Positions 1 through 8,529 are shown, counted from the first letter of the stretch. The stretch: DNA of 64,000 bases from Pseudomonas sp. PDM04 (GCF_014851765.1 NZ_JACVAI010000002.1:248001-312000), one strand, 5' to 3'. Notes: generated by a model not told the origin, from the letters alone. Made by a program: numbers and translations.

Positions 1-176
1 ACATGTGCTTTTACTCGGTGGGCAGCGCACTCGGCGCCGCCGCCGCGACCCAGGTGTACGCGCTTCTGGGTTGGCCTGCGGTCAGCCTGCTGGGCGCCTC
101 GATCAGCGCAACGGCACTCGTGCTGTGGTTTTTCACCGCACATTCCTCAACGACCGATCAAGGACCATCAGCATGA
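1..176 (+). CDS. C-terminal end of an MFS-type transporter (partial)
   Basis: The frame is open from the left edge and ends in TGA at 174-176. It encodes about 57 residues with two hydrophobic stretches rich in Gly, Ala and Leu and a short polar tail, like the last two helices of a 12-helix major facilitator. The stop overlaps the ATG of the next gene (ATGA), so the two are probably cotranscribed. The gene start lies outside the window, so substrate and exact family cannot be told. The MFS assignment rests only on hydrophobic pattern and position and is tentative. Confidence 0.5.
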   Translation, partial: MCFYSVGSALGAAAATQVYALLGWPAVSLLGASISATALVLWFFTAHSSTTDQGPSA

Positions 177-1063
177 AGACGCGGCACCTGCTGCTCGCCA
201 TTTCGATCACCGCCATCTGGGGCCTGAACTTCTCGGTGATCAAGCTGGGGCTGGGTACGGTCGACCCCCTGATTCTTGCCGGCCTGCGCTTTACCCTCTG
301 CGCACTTCCCGCGATCTTTTTCATCCCCAGACCCGACGTGCAATGGCGCTACATCGTGGGTTACGGACTGGTCTTCGGTATCGGGCTCTGGGGTGTGGTC
401 AACCTGGGCATCAAGGCTGGACTTTCAGCAGGCATCGCCTCGCTGGTGCTGCAGTTCAGCGCGTTTTTCACCCTTCTGCTCGGCGCGTGGGTCTTCAAGG
501 AAGCGATCTCCCGCTATCAACTGGCAGGCATGGGCCTCGCACTGTGCGGCTTGTTGAGCATTCTCTCCATCGTCGATGGAACCGTCACCAGCGCCGGGTT
601 GATCCTGGTGCTGCTCGGCGCACTGGCCTGGAGTGCGGCCAATATGATCAACAAAAAGGCTCGAACCACACAGGTATTCGCGTTCCTGGTGTGGTCCAGC
701 GCGTTTTCGCCGATCCCGCTGTTTGCGCTCGAGTACGCGGTGAACGGTTCGACAGGCTACAGCGCACTGGTCAATCAACTGGACAGTCGCGCCATCCTGT
801 CGATCCTGTTCCAGGTCTACCCCAACACCCTGTTCGGCTACTGGGTGTGGAACTCGCTGCTCAAACGATACCCGGTGTCCACCGTTGCCCCCTTGTCCTT
901 GCTGGTGCCGGTGTTCGGCTTGCTCGGCTCGGTGGTGATATTCGACGAGCACCTGTCGCTCAACAAACTCGTTGCCGTGGCGCTCATCGTCTCGGGGCTG
1001 GGTGTCGGCCTGTACGGCCAGCGGTTGCTGAACGCGGTGCTCAGGCATCGCTGCCCGTCTTGA
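173..1063 (+). CDS. EamA-family (DMT superfamily) inner-membrane transporter
   Basis: The protein has 296 residues and about ten predicted transmembrane helices in two similar halves, as in EamA/RhaT-type drug/metabolite transporters. The first helix carries the family-typical segment AIWGLNFSVIKLG, and each half ends in a Gly-rich helix. Known members export amino acids or other small metabolites; the substrate cannot be read here. I chose the ATG at 173, which overlaps the upstream TGA, because the open frame further upstream encodes no sensible protein. Family confident, substrate unknown. Confidence 0.88.
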   Translation: MKTRHLLLAISITAIWGLNFSVIKLGLGTVDPLILAGLRFTLCALPAIFFIPRPDVQWRYIVGYGLVFGIGLWGVVNLGIKAGLSAGIASLVLQFSAFFTLLLGAWVFKEAISRYQLAGMGLALCGLLSILSIVDGTVTSAGLILVLLGALAWSAANMINKKARTTQVFAFLVWSSAFSPIPLFALEYAVNGSTGYSALVNQLDSRAILSILFQVYPNTLFGYWVWNSLLKRYPVSTVAPLSLLVPVFGLLGSVVIFDEHLSLNKLVAVALIVSGLGVGLYGQRLLNAVLRHRCPS

Positions 1064-1140
1064 AGTCACGGCTCGGCTTTCCTTTGTCGAACCACTGGCC
1101 TCGGACAACGCGCGGGGTTCACCGATAGCCTGCCGCCTGA

Positions 1141-1659
1141 TTACTCCCGCGCAGGCTCGGGAATACGCCGCAACACATCATCGTACGGCGCCAGATCGAG
1201 AAACGCCGTGGCCTCGAAGACCTTGCCGTCGCGCAGGTGGAAGATCCAGGCATAACTGTTGTTGTAGGCCTGGCCATCACGCGCTGTGCCGACACCCTCC
1301 CATTGGACCACCACGTGATCGCCATCCGCCCAGACCTGCTTGCGCACCGGCCGCACCGGGCTCGACAAACGCGAGACAAACGGCCGCACGGCTTGCTCGA
1401 CGAAAGCATCGACGCCTCGATAAACGCCGGCACTGGGGCTGGAACCCTTGATGGTCCAGACCACGTCCGGGGTCAATAGGTCGCTGAAGAACGTGGTGCC
1501 ACCAGCGGCCCAACGGTCGAAGGCTTCGCTGACCTGTTTTTTGTTGCGTGCTTCGACGGCGGAATTGGCATTGATCGCGCCGGACCAAAGCCCCATGCCC
1601 ACCAGTACGGCAAGGGCTAACCAACGCGTCTTTTGAAAAAGTGATGAGTACATGAACAT
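1141..1659 (-). CDS. Exported NTF2/SnoaL-like protein
   Basis: The protein has 172 residues. A basic start and a hydrophobic stretch (residues about 10-32, ending near INANS) look like a cleavable Sec signal peptide, so it probably acts in the periplasm. The rest has the SnoaL/NTF2 cone-fold pattern: an N-terminal helix, the segment TPDVVWTIKG, then a C-terminal sheet with WEGVGTARDG. Such domains bind or isomerise small molecules, but no catalytic residue set can be assigned. It lies just downstream of the aldo/keto reductase gene on the same strand (15 bp gap), so it is likely the second gene of that operon. Confidence 0.75.
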   Translation of the reverse strand: MFMYSSLFQKTRWLALAVLVGMGLWSGAINANSAVEARNKKQVSEAFDRWAAGGTTFFSDLLTPDVVWTIKGSSPSAGVYRGVDAFVEQAVRPFVSRLSSPVRPVRKQVWADGDHVVVQWEGVGTARDGQAYNNSYAWIFHLRDGKVFEATAFLDLAPYDDVLRRIPEPARE

Positions 1660-1674
1660 GATCTCCTCTGCAGC

Positions 1675-2745
1675 TCACACCCGGGGCTGCAACCGGGTGC
1701 CGCCGAATATCAATTGCTGAACCATCGGGCGCGACACAAATCGACCGGGGAAAACAGGATCGGGCGCACTGGCGTCAGTCAATTGCGCGATGTGCTCGTC
1801 TTCCAGTTGCAAGCTCAATGCCCCCAGATTGTCCTCCGCCTGCGCCAGCGTCCTGGCCCCCATCACGGGTGCGACAACCGCCGGATTGAGCAGCGTCCAC
1901 GCCAGGGCTACCTGGGAAGGTGTCGCGCCAAGTTGTGCGGCAACGTTCGTCACCACACTGGCGATCTGCAATGAGCGTTCATTCATATGGCCCGAAGAGC
2001 TGATCACGCCTTTGCGTGTCGAGGAGACGCCTGCTTCGCTGGCCTGGCTCAAATCATCGCGGCTGTATTTGCCGGTCAGGATGCCGCCGCCCAGCGGCGA
2101 CCACGGCAAGACGCCCAGGCCCATGGCTTCGGCCATCGGTATCAATTCGTGTTCGACACTGCGTTCCACCAGGCTGTACTCGATCTGCAACGCCACCAGA
2201 GGCGCCCAGCCACGCAGGGTCGCGAGGGTTTGCAGTTCTGCGACTTTCCATGCCGGGGTGTTACAGATCCCGAGATAAAGCACCTTGCCAGCGCGCACCA
2301 GGTCATCCAGGGCGCGCATGACTTCCTCGGCACCGGTGGTGAAATCCCAGGCATGCAGGTACAGCAGTTCGACACGGTCGGTGTCCAGTTGCTTCAGGCT
2401 GGTCTCCACCGAACGCATCAGGTTCATGCGGTGATTGCCGCCCGAGTTGGGATCGCTAGGGTCACGAGCCATGGTGTACTTGGTCGACACCACCAGACGG
2501 TCACGCTTGCCCTTGAGGAATTGGCCAAGCATGCGCTCGGAGGCGCCGCCGGTATAGTTGACGGCGGTGTCGACCAGATTGCCGCCACGATCGACGTAGG
2601 CATCAAAAATCTGCCGCGCCTGCGCTTCATCCGAACCCCAGCCCCAGTCGGCACCAAAGGTCATGGTGCCAAGGGCAAGCGGCGAAACGCGCATACCTGA
2701 TCGTCCGAGCAGGCGGTAGTGGTCGAGCGCTGTGATTGTGGGCAT
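1675..2745 (-). CDS. Aldo/keto reductase
   Basis: The protein has 356 residues and follows the AKR (beta/alpha)8 pattern: GTMTFG near residue 26, the Asp/Tyr active-site region DTAVNY, a Lys in VSTKY, and a C-terminal nucleotide-binding part with SPLGGGILTGKY. It should reduce carbonyls with NAD(P)H in the cytoplasm; the substrate is unknown. I placed the start at 2745, preceded by a good TAAGGAGG ribosome binding site; the open frame extends another 45 codons but that segment has no AKR character. It is divergent from an AraC-type regulator, the usual arrangement for these inducible reductases. Confidence 0.9.
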   Translation of the reverse strand: MPTITALDHYRLLGRSGMRVSPLALGTMTFGADWGWGSDEAQARQIFDAYVDRGGNLVDTAVNYTGGASERMLGQFLKGKRDRLVVSTKYTMARDPSDPNSGGNHRMNLMRSVETSLKQLDTDRVELLYLHAWDFTTGAEEVMRALDDLVRAGKVLYLGICNTPAWKVAELQTLATLRGWAPLVALQIEYSLVERSVEHELIPMAEAMGLGVLPWSPLGGGILTGKYSRDDLSQASEAGVSSTRKGVISSSGHMNERSLQIASVVTNVAAQLGATPSQVALAWTLLNPAVVAPVMGARTLAQAEDNLGALSLQLEDEHIAQLTDASAPDPVFPGRFVSRPMVQQLIFGGTRLQPRV

Positions 2746-2894
2746 GATGGCCTCCTTACAGAAGTGGGGTCTAACCTGTAGGAAAGAGTCTGCCCGCCAG
2801 GGTGCGCCCCCTCGTAGACGGATCGTCCTGGGTTCTTGCACGATTATCCGGGTGAATGGGTTGCGCATTTCTTTCGACAATGAACGGGGTACAC

Positions 2895-3779
2895 ATGGAC
2901 GCTCTGCAAAGCCTGATCGACCTGATCAGTCGACATGCGGCGACTGACGGCATCCACGACACGCCGATTGCCGGCGTCAGCCTGGTTCGCTCAGGCCAGC
3001 CCACGGTGCCCATGCCCGTCGTGTACGAACCCACACTGTGCCTGATTGCCCAAGGCCGCAAACACGTGGTGGCCGGCAGCGCATCGTATGTCTACGATGC
3101 CGCCACTTATCTGGTGGCCTCCGTGGGCATCCCCGTGATGGGCTCGGTCATCGAGGCGAGCGAGCAGGCGCCCTATCTGTGCCTGGTCCTCGACCTGGAC
3201 ATGAGCGCCTTGAGTGACCTCGCCCTGCGACACCCCACTCCCGATGAAACCCGCGATTTGCCCGTGTCGGGCATCGAACTCAACACGATCACCCCGCCCT
3301 TGCTGGATGCCGCCGTCCGGCTCGTCGGCCTGCTGGATACGCCGGCTGACATCGGCGAACTGGCGCCACTGATCATTCGCGAGATGTTGTACCGCCTGCT
3401 CATCGGCAACAGTAACGGCGCCATCCGGCAGATGGCCAGGGCAGACAGTCGCCTTAGCCAGATCGCCAGGTCCATTGCGTGGTTACGCAGCCATTACCAC
3501 GAAAGTTGCAGGATCGAGGACATGGCCGACATCGCCGGCATGAGCCGTTCCACCTTTCACGAGCACTTCAAAGCCGTCACCGCCATGACCCCGCTGGAAT
3601 TTCGCAGCCAGTTGCGGTTGCAGGAAGCTCGACGGTTGATGGTGGCGCAGGCCTTCGATGCCGCAGGAGCCGGGTACCGTGTGGGCTACGAAAGCCCCTC
3701 TCAGTTCAGCCGCGACTACGGGCGAATGTTTGGCTTGCCGCCAGGCAAGGATGCCGAGCGGCTGCGGCGAATGACCTAG
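2895..3779 (+). CDS. AraC-family regulator with AraC_N cupin-type domain
   Basis: The protein has 294 residues. The N-terminal part (VYEPTLCLIAQGRKHV, then YLVASVGIPVMG) matches the AraC_N effector domain. The C-terminal ~100 residues contain two helix-turn-helix units, ending in the family signature AFDAAGAGYRVGYESPSQFSRDYGRMFG. It probably controls the divergent aldo/keto reductase gene; the 149 bp between the starts should hold both promoters. I chose the ATG at 2895, where the conserved domain begins. The 3' end overlaps the convergent membrane-protein gene by 4 bp. Confidence 0.88.
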   Translation: MDALQSLIDLISRHAATDGIHDTPIAGVSLVRSGQPTVPMPVVYEPTLCLIAQGRKHVVAGSASYVYDAATYLVASVGIPVMGSVIEASEQAPYLCLVLDLDMSALSDLALRHPTPDETRDLPVSGIELNTITPPLLDAAVRLVGLLDTPADIGELAPLIIREMLYRLLIGNSNGAIRQMARADSRLSQIARSIAWLRSHYHESCRIEDMADIAGMSRSTFHEHFKAVTAMTPLEFRSQLRLQEARRLMVAQAFDAAGAGYRVGYESPSQFSRDYGRMFGLPPGKDAERLRRMT

Positions 3780-4147
3780 CGATCGCTTCGGGTCGGCAGG
3801 GTCCAGTCGCCCGGCCTCTTGTCATGAATCGACGGCTCCCGCGAGTGGCCTTCGTAGCCGAACGACACCAGATACACCGCCAGTGCAAACGCTGCCAATG
3901 CCGCGCGGCCGAGTGGATGTGCATCCCTGGACAAGCCGCCACCCGCCGCTAACTGGACCGTTCCCCCTCGCAGATAGGCAAACACGGCCTGGCCAAAATA
4001 GGCCTGCAAGAGCAGGACGGTCCAGAAGCTCTGCCAATGCCCGGTGAAACGATAAAAGGCGTTCACCAGTGAGGCGGCAATCATCAATGCCAGTATCCAA
4101 TACCGATGCTGCCTCAGGAACATCAGGGCATTGTTCTCCATTTCCAT
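3776..4147 (-). CDS. Small membrane protein of unknown function
   Basis: From the ATG at 4147 the protein has 123 residues; an ATG 14 codons upstream is also possible. It shows three hydrophobic segments: YWILALMIAASLVNAFY, a second around WTVLLLQAYFGQAVFAYL, and a third near AALAAFALAVYLVSFGY. A polar tail rich in Arg, Pro and Asp follows. I do not recognise the family. It follows a 46-residue membrane protein on the same strand (17 bp gap), and the two may form an operon. It ends tail to tail with the AraC gene. Confidence 0.55.
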   Translation of the reverse strand: MEMENNALMFLRQHRYWILALMIAASLVNAFYRFTGHWQSFWTVLLLQAYFGQAVFAYLRGGTVQLAAGGGLSRDAHPLGRAALAAFALAVYLVSFGYEGHSREPSIHDKRPGDWTLPTRSDR

Positions 4148-4164
4148 GAAACGCAGCCCTCGCC

Positions 4165-4305
4165 TCAACGCTTTGAACGCTGTGACCACCCGATCACCAT
4201 GAAGACCAGCCCGATGATCCAGAAACCCGGATTCGCAGTCGCGATGCCGATTGCGAAAAGCGGTATTCCGATGACAAACATTGGCTGTTTAAATGCGTTT
4301 TCCAT
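4165..4305 (-). CDS. 46-residue membrane protein
   Basis: A short open frame with an ATG at 4303-4305 encodes 46 residues. Two hydrophobic stretches (FVIGIPLFAIGIATA and FWIIGLVFMVIGWSQ) are separated by a short turn, and the C-terminus is basic (RSKR), so it looks like a helical hairpin in the inner membrane with a cytoplasmic tail. The composition is clearly membrane-like rather than random. It lies 17 bp upstream of the 123-residue membrane protein and is probably cotranscribed with it. Function unknown. Confidence 0.55.
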   Translation of the reverse strand: MENAFKQPMFVIGIPLFAIGIATANPGFWIIGLVFMVIGWSQRSKR

Positions 4306-4378
4306 GACTCAACCACTCCCTTGAACATTGACCTCAGTAAACCACGAAACGATGTGCCGATCCCGTCGGCAAACAAAA

Positions 4379-4409
4379 CGCCGCGCAGGAACAGGATTCC
4401 TGCGCGGCG
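4379..4409 (-). terminator. Intrinsic terminator downstream of kdgD
   Basis: A perfect 13-bp inverted repeat (4379-4391 and 4397-4409, core CGCCGCGCAGGAA) encloses a 5-base loop. Read on the minus strand it is followed by GTTTTGTTT, giving a T-rich tail. It sits 38 bp past the kdgD stop, so it should end the kdgD transcript. Confidence 0.85.
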
Positions 4410-4446
4410 TCGCACTGTCCAGTGATCAAGGGATCATCGAGGGTGA

Positions 4447-5355
4447 TTACTTGCCGTGCTTATCAATCAGCGCAGCGAGCATTTCGTACTCTTGTGCAGT
4501 GAGGTCGGTGAGCGGTGTGCGGACCGGGCCTGCGTCATGACCGACAATTTTTGCACCGGCCTTGACGATACTGACGGCATAGCCCGCCTTGCGGTTGCGG
4601 ATATCGAGGTACGGCAGGAAGAAATCATCGATCATTTTGCCAACGGCCATGTGATCGTCCCGGGCAATCGCCTGGTAGAAATTGGTAGCCAGTTGCGGCA
4701 CGAAGTTGAACACCGCCGACGAGTAAACCGGAACGCCCAGCGCCTTGTAGGCAGCGGCGTAAACCTCTGCCGTCGGCAGGCCGCCCAGGTACGAGAAGCG
4801 ATCACCGAGGCGGCGACGGATCGACACCATCAACTCGACATCGCCCAGACCGTCCTTGTAGCCGATCAGGTTCTCGCAGCGCTCGGCCAATTGCTCAAGC
4901 AACGGAGCGGTCAGGCGGCAGACATTGCGGTTGTAGACCACCACGCCAATCTTCACCGACTTGCACACGGCTTCGACGTGGGCCGCGACGCCCTCCTGAC
5001 TGGCCTCGGTCAGGTAGTGAGGGAGCAGCAGCAAGCCCTTGGCGCCCAGACGCTCGGCCTCCTGCGCGTATTCGATCGCCTGGCGCGTCGAGCCGCCGAC
5101 GCCCGCCAGAATCGGCACGCTGCTGGCGCAGGTATCGACGGCGGTCTTGATCACGGCGCTGTATTCGTCCGCAGCCAGGGAGAAGAATTCGCCAGTGCCG
5201 CCCGCCGCAAACAGCGCACTGGTGCCGTAGGGCGCCAACCATTCCAGGCGTCGCGCATAACCGGCTGCGTTGAATTCACCTTGCGCGTCGAAATCGGTCA
5301 GCGGAAAAGACAGAAGCCCGGACGACAGGACAGATTGAAGCTCGGAAGGAGTCAT
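4447..5355 (-). CDS. kdgD: 5-dehydro-4-deoxyglucarate dehydratase
   Basis: The protein has 302 residues of the DapA/NAL class I aldolase fold. It should dehydrate and decarboxylate 5-dehydro-4-deoxy-D-glucarate to 2-oxoglutarate semialdehyde in glucarate/galactarate catabolism. Visible hallmarks are GGTGE (residues 52-56), the catalytic Tyr in VVVYNRNV (Y141) and the Schiff-base Lys in GYKDGLGD (K167). Overall it reads as a close match to Pseudomonas KdgD as I remember it. The start is the ATG at 5355, preceded by AAAGGTG. It is divergent from the first TRAP operon, and two palindromic sites lie between them. No aldehyde dehydrogenase for its product is present in the window. Confidence 0.92.
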   Translation of the reverse strand: MTPSELQSVLSSGLLSFPLTDFDAQGEFNAAGYARRLEWLAPYGTSALFAAGGTGEFFSLAADEYSAVIKTAVDTCASSVPILAGVGGSTRQAIEYAQEAERLGAKGLLLLPHYLTEASQEGVAAHVEAVCKSVKIGVVVYNRNVCRLTAPLLEQLAERCENLIGYKDGLGDVELMVSIRRRLGDRFSYLGGLPTAEVYAAAYKALGVPVYSSAVFNFVPQLATNFYQAIARDDHMAVGKMIDDFFLPYLDIRNRKAGYAVSIVKAGAKIVGHDAGPVRTPLTDLTAQEYEMLAALIDKHGK

Positions 5356-5399
5356 CGTGTTTTCACCTTTTTTATTATCAAGGAGTAGCAATTGAATTT

Positions 5400-5413
5400 A
5401 TACGACATCATAC
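5400..5413. promoter_or_regulatory. Candidate operator, kdgD-proximal
   Basis: The sequence ATACGACATCATAC resembles the short interrupted dyads (GTAT ... ATAC) bound by FadR-type GntR regulators. It lies 45 bp upstream of the kdgD start. A related site occurs at 5577-5590 on the other side of the divergent region, which supports a shared regulator, although no GntR gene is adjacent. Assignment is by pattern only. Confidence 0.4.
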
Positions 5414-5576
5414 AACTGCACTTAAAACAATCCCCGTGACGTTTTAAAGTTGGATAAACAACCCTCAACTTTACAGTGATCAATATCCTTTATCTGACCA
5501 ATAAGAAGTTTGACTCAGGCAAAACACTGAATCGCGTTGACATCAATCGGACGAAAAGAAAGACTCACTTCAAGTC
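5414..5576. other. AT-rich divergent promoter region with inverted repeats
   Basis: No gene is seen in this part of the kdgD/TRAP divergent region. It holds two further inverted repeats: TTAAAAC ... GTTTTAA (5422-5447) and AAAGTTG ... CAACTTT (5446-5472). These overlap and could be alternative hairpins or protein-binding sites. I cannot assign -35/-10 boxes with confidence. Confidence 0.4.
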
Positions 5577-5590
5577 ATACGACGACGTAT
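5577..5590. promoter_or_regulatory. Candidate operator, TRAP-proximal
   Basis: ATACGACGACGTAT has perfect 5-bp arms (ATACG/CGTAT) around a 4-base centre. It shares ATACGAC with the site at 5400-5413 and lies just upstream of the first translated ORF of the TRAP operon. The pair would suit a GntR-type repressor controlling both directions. Not tested. Confidence 0.42.
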
Positions 5591-5617
5591 AACTAATAAT
5601 AAAAGGTGGTCAAACTT

Positions 5618-5719
5618 ATGCTCCGTTCGCATTTGATTGCAGCGCGCTCCTGGCGGTTCAGCGGGCCATTGCACCCAACGATTCCCCTGCACTTCGTCAA
5701 CCGGGTGCACGCCTCATGA
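5618..5719 (+). CDS. 33-residue ORF overlapping the dctQ start
   Basis: An ATG at 5618 is preceded by AAGGTGG at good spacing and opens a 33-residue frame that stops at 5717-5719. The stop overlaps the dctQ start as ATGA. The product (MLRSHLIAARSWRFSG and so on) is basic and has no recognisable domain. It may be a leader whose translation is coupled to dctQ, or the remnant of a longer gene. The ribosome binding site and overlap are visible; the function is guesswork. Confidence 0.35.
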   Translation: MLRSHLIAARSWRFSGPLHPTIPLHFVNRVHAS

Positions 5720-6222
5720 ACTCATTCCTGAATCTCTATTTCCTGGCGCTCAAAACATTGATCGTGGCCTGCCTGGTGTGCATCACCGGGTTGATCTTCA
5801 CCAACGTCGTTCTGCGTTATGGCTTCAACTCCGGTCTGTTCTTCAGCGAAGAAATTTCCCGGCTGGCATTCGTCTGGCTGGTCTTCGCCGGCTCTCAACT
5901 CATGCTGCATGAGAACGGTCATATCGGCGTCGATATCCTGACCAGCCGTGTCTCGGCCAAAGTCGCCAGACACCTGCTGACCCTGACTTATCTGGTCATG
6001 TTGTTCGCCACCTGGCTGTTCCTTCAGGGCAGTTGGAAACAGACACTGATCAACCTGAATGTGGGCGCCCCTTCCACAGGCATTTCCATGGGCCTGTTCT
6101 ATGGTGCCGGCCTGGTGTTTTCGATCCTGAGCAGCCTTCTGTTGTGCGTTCAACTGTTCAAACACCTGACCACTGCGACGGGCGAGCAGCTGCCTTCCAC
6201 CACACATGGGGTACTCAAGTAA
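5716..6222 (+). CDS. dctQ: TRAP transporter small permease (DctQ family)
   Basis: The protein has 168 residues and four predicted helices. It contains the DctQ-type segment FTNVVLRYGFNSGLFFSEEISRLAFVW, here given only by its ends: FTNVVLRYGF and EEISRLAFVW (residues about 29-56). It forms the membrane complex with the large permease DctM and works with a periplasmic binding protein in sodium-driven uptake of organic acids. It is the first clear gene of a dctQ-dctM-dctP-hydrolase-aldolase operon. Its stop overlaps the dctM start by one base (TAATG). Confidence 0.9.
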   Translation: MNSFLNLYFLALKTLIVACLVCITGLIFTNVVLRYGFNSGLFFSEEISRLAFVWLVFAGSQLMLHENGHIGVDILTSRVSAKVARHLLTLTYLVMLFATWLFLQGSWKQTLINLNVGAPSTGISMGLFYGAGLVFSILSSLLLCVQLFKHLTTATGEQLPSTTHGVLK

Positions 6223-7505
6223 TGGCCCTGGGCGTATTTGTCGGCGTGCTCATGGCCGCCATCCTCATCGGCGTTCCGATCGCCTATGCACTGATCCTCT
6301 GCGGCGTGGCACTGATGTGGCTGCTCGGGTTGTTCGACGGCCAGATCATCGCGCAGAACATCATTAACTCGGCAGGCAGTTTCCCGCTGCTGGCCATTCC
6401 CCTGTTCATCATTGCCGGCGAGGTCATGAACAGCGGCGGTCTGTCCAAGCGCATCATCAACCTGGCCATTTCCCTGGTCGGTCACCTGCGTGGCGGCCTC
6501 GGCTACGTCACCATTTTCGCCGGCGTCCTGCTGTCCAGCCTGTCCGGTTCGGCATTGGCCGACGCCGCGTCGCTGACGGCGCTGCTGCTGCCGATGATGG
6601 TGATTGCCGGTTACAACCGTAACCGCTCCGGCGGCCTGATCGCTTCGGTGTCGGTGCTGGGCTCGATCATTCCACCGAGCATCGGCTTTGTGGTCCTGGG
6701 GGTCGCTTCGGGCCTGTCGATCACCAAGCTGTTCCTGGCGGGCATCGCTCCGGGGTTGATGATTGCCCTGGCGCTGGTCGTCGCCTGGTGGCTGGTGTCG
6801 CGTCGGGACAACGATGTGCAACTGAGCCCCAAGGCGTCCGGCAAGACGCGCATGAAAGCCTTCGTCGACAGCACCTGGGCGTTGATGTTGCCGGTGATCA
6901 TCGTCGCCGGCCTGCGCTTCGGCGTGGTGACGCCGACCGAAGCCGGTGCCGTGGCGAGCGTCTATGCGTTGCTGGTGTCGTCGCTGATCTACCGCGAACT
7001 GAGCCTCAAATCCCTCGGTGAACTGTTGCTGCGCGCCGGCAAGACCACCGCTGCCGTGATGTTCCTGGTCGCCGCCGCTTCGATACCGGCCTGGATGATC
7101 ACCATTGCCGATATCCCGGGGCAAATCATCGACCTCATTCAGCCGGTCATGGACAACCCGAAACTGCTGATCGTGGTGTTGATGCTGCTGATCCTGGTGA
7201 TCTCCATGGTCATGGACCTGACCCCCACCATCCTGCTCCTGGCGCCGATCCTGGTGCCCGTGGTCACCGCAGCGAACATCGACCCGATCTACTTCGGCGT
7301 GCTGTTCATGATCAATTGCTCCATCGGCCTGATAACGCCGCCCGTGGGCACGGTGCTCAACGTGGTGTGCGGCATCGGCAAGATGCGCTACGAGGCGCTG
7401 CTCAAGGGGACCTTCCCGTTCCTGATCGCTGAAATCATCGTGCTGTTCCTGCTGGTGATGTTCCCCGATCTGGTCACCGTCCCCGCCCAATGGTTCGCCC
7501 ACTAA
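6222..7505 (+). CDS. dctM: TRAP transporter large permease (DctM family)
   Basis: The protein has 427 residues, mostly hydrophobic, with the 12-helix DctM pattern. Family segments seen include LAIPLFIIAGEVMNSGG, SLSGSALADAASL, GSIIPPSIGFVVLG and, near the end, NCSIGLITPPVGT. It is the transport subunit of the inner-membrane TRAP complex. The ATG at 6222 fits the family's start and overlaps the dctQ stop. The solute is probably a carboxylate linked to the neighbouring kdgD and aldolase, but this is inference. Confidence 0.93.
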   Translation: MALGVFVGVLMAAILIGVPIAYALILCGVALMWLLGLFDGQIIAQNIINSAGSFPLLAIPLFIIAGEVMNSGGLSKRIINLAISLVGHLRGGLGYVTIFAGVLLSSLSGSALADAASLTALLLPMMVIAGYNRNRSGGLIASVSVLGSIIPPSIGFVVLGVASGLSITKLFLAGIAPGLMIALALVVAWWLVSRRDNDVQLSPKASGKTRMKAFVDSTWALMLPVIIVAGLRFGVVTPTEAGAVASVYALLVSSLIYRELSLKSLGELLLRAGKTTAAVMFLVAAASIPAWMITIADIPGQIIDLIQPVMDNPKLLIVVLMLLILVISMVMDLTPTILLLAPILVPVVTAANIDPIYFGVLFMINCSIGLITPPVGTVLNVVCGIGKMRYEALLKGTFPFLIAEIIVLFLLVMFPDLVTVPAQWFAH

Positions 7506-7530
7506 AACTCCAACAAGAACAGGAATGACC

Positions 7531-8529
7531 ATGAAGACACGTCTGACCATATTGGCTGCCCTGCTGCTGGCCAGCAGCCTGAGCTTCGCCGCCGAGTACA
7601 ACAGCCGCACCCTCAAATTCGCGGCAACCAGCCCGAAGGGCACGCCACCGGCCATCGGCATGGAGCTGTTTGCCAAGAAAATCAACGAACGCAGCGGCGG
7701 CAAGATAAAGGTTCGCACCTTCCCCAACGGCGTGCTCGGCGGCGACGTACAGGTGCTGTCGTCGTTGCAGGGCGGCGTGGTGGAAATGATGACGTGGAAT
7801 GCCGGGCTGATGCTCAATCACGTGACCGATTTCGGCATTCTCGATTTCCCCTTCATCTACACCGACACCGCCAAGGTCGACGCCATGCTCGATGGCGAAG
7901 TCGGCAAGATGCTGATCGACCAGTTGCCGCAGAAGAACCTGGTCGGCCTGGCATTTTGGGAGCTGGGTGTGCGCAACCTGACCAACAACGTACGGCCCGT
8001 GCAGAAGCTGGAAGACATCGCCGGCCTGAAGATTCGCGCACAACAGTCCCCGCTGTTCCTTGATGTGTGGTCGGCACTCGGCGCCAACCCCACACCCCTG
8101 CCCTTCACCGAAGTGCATACCGCCCTCGAGACCGGCACCGTGGACGGCCAGGAAAACCCGGCGGCACTGATCCTCGCCTCCAAATTCAATGAAGTGCAGA
8201 AGTTCCTGAGCCTGACGCACCACAACTACAACCCGCAGATCGTCCTGATCAGCAAACCCTTCTGGGACACACTCAATGAGGACGAGAAAGCGTTGCTGAC
8301 CGAGGTCGCGATGGAAGTGCGCCTTGAGCAGCGCAGGATTTCCCGCGAGGCCGACAGCCAGGCGATTGCCGAACTCGGGAGTTCCGGCATGAAAGTCAAC
8401 GAACTGCCCCCCGAAGAGGTCGCGCGAATCCAGCAGAAAATCCGCCCGGTGATCGAAAAGTACGCGGCGCAGATCAATCCCGAACTGGTCAAGAAAGTCT
8501 ACCAGGCCGTGGACTACGTACCGGAGTGA
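7531..8529 (+). CDS. dctP: TRAP transporter solute-binding protein (DctP family)
   Basis: The protein has 332 residues with a Sec signal peptide (MKTRLTILAALLLASSLSFA, cleavage before AEYN), so it is periplasmic. The DctP fold shows in LKFAATSPKGTPPAIG, in WELGVRNLTN and in the carboxylate-binding Arg region AGLKIRAQQSP, with Arg about residue 171 expected to salt-bridge the substrate. The TVDGQENP segment is also typical. I prefer the ATG at 7531 over the one at 7525 because AGGA is then at proper distance. It follows dctM by 25 bp and should deliver substrate to it. Confidence 0.92.
   Translation: MKTRLTILAALLLASSLSFAAEYNSRTLKFAATSPKGTPPAIGMELFAKKINERSGGKIKVRTFPNGVLGGDVQVLSSLQGGVVEMMTWNAGLMLNHVTDFGILDFPFIYTDTAKVDAMLDGEVGKMLIDQLPQKNLVGLAFWELGVRNLTNNVRPVQKLEDIAGLKIRAQQSPLFLDVWSALGANPTPLPFTEVHTALETGTVDGQENPAALILASKFNEVQKFLSLTHHNYNPQIVLISKPFWDTLNEDEKALLTEVAMEVRLEQRRISREADSQAIAELGSSGMKVNELPPEEVARIQQKIRPVIEKYAAQINPELVKKVYQAVDYVPE

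Noticed and set aside
6150..7817. Long open frame (about 555 codons) on the minus strand opposite dctM/dctP
   Set aside because: It is rich in His, Gln, Asp and Arg with no domain, as expected for the antisense frame of GC-rich membrane-protein genes. dctM and dctP explain the region.
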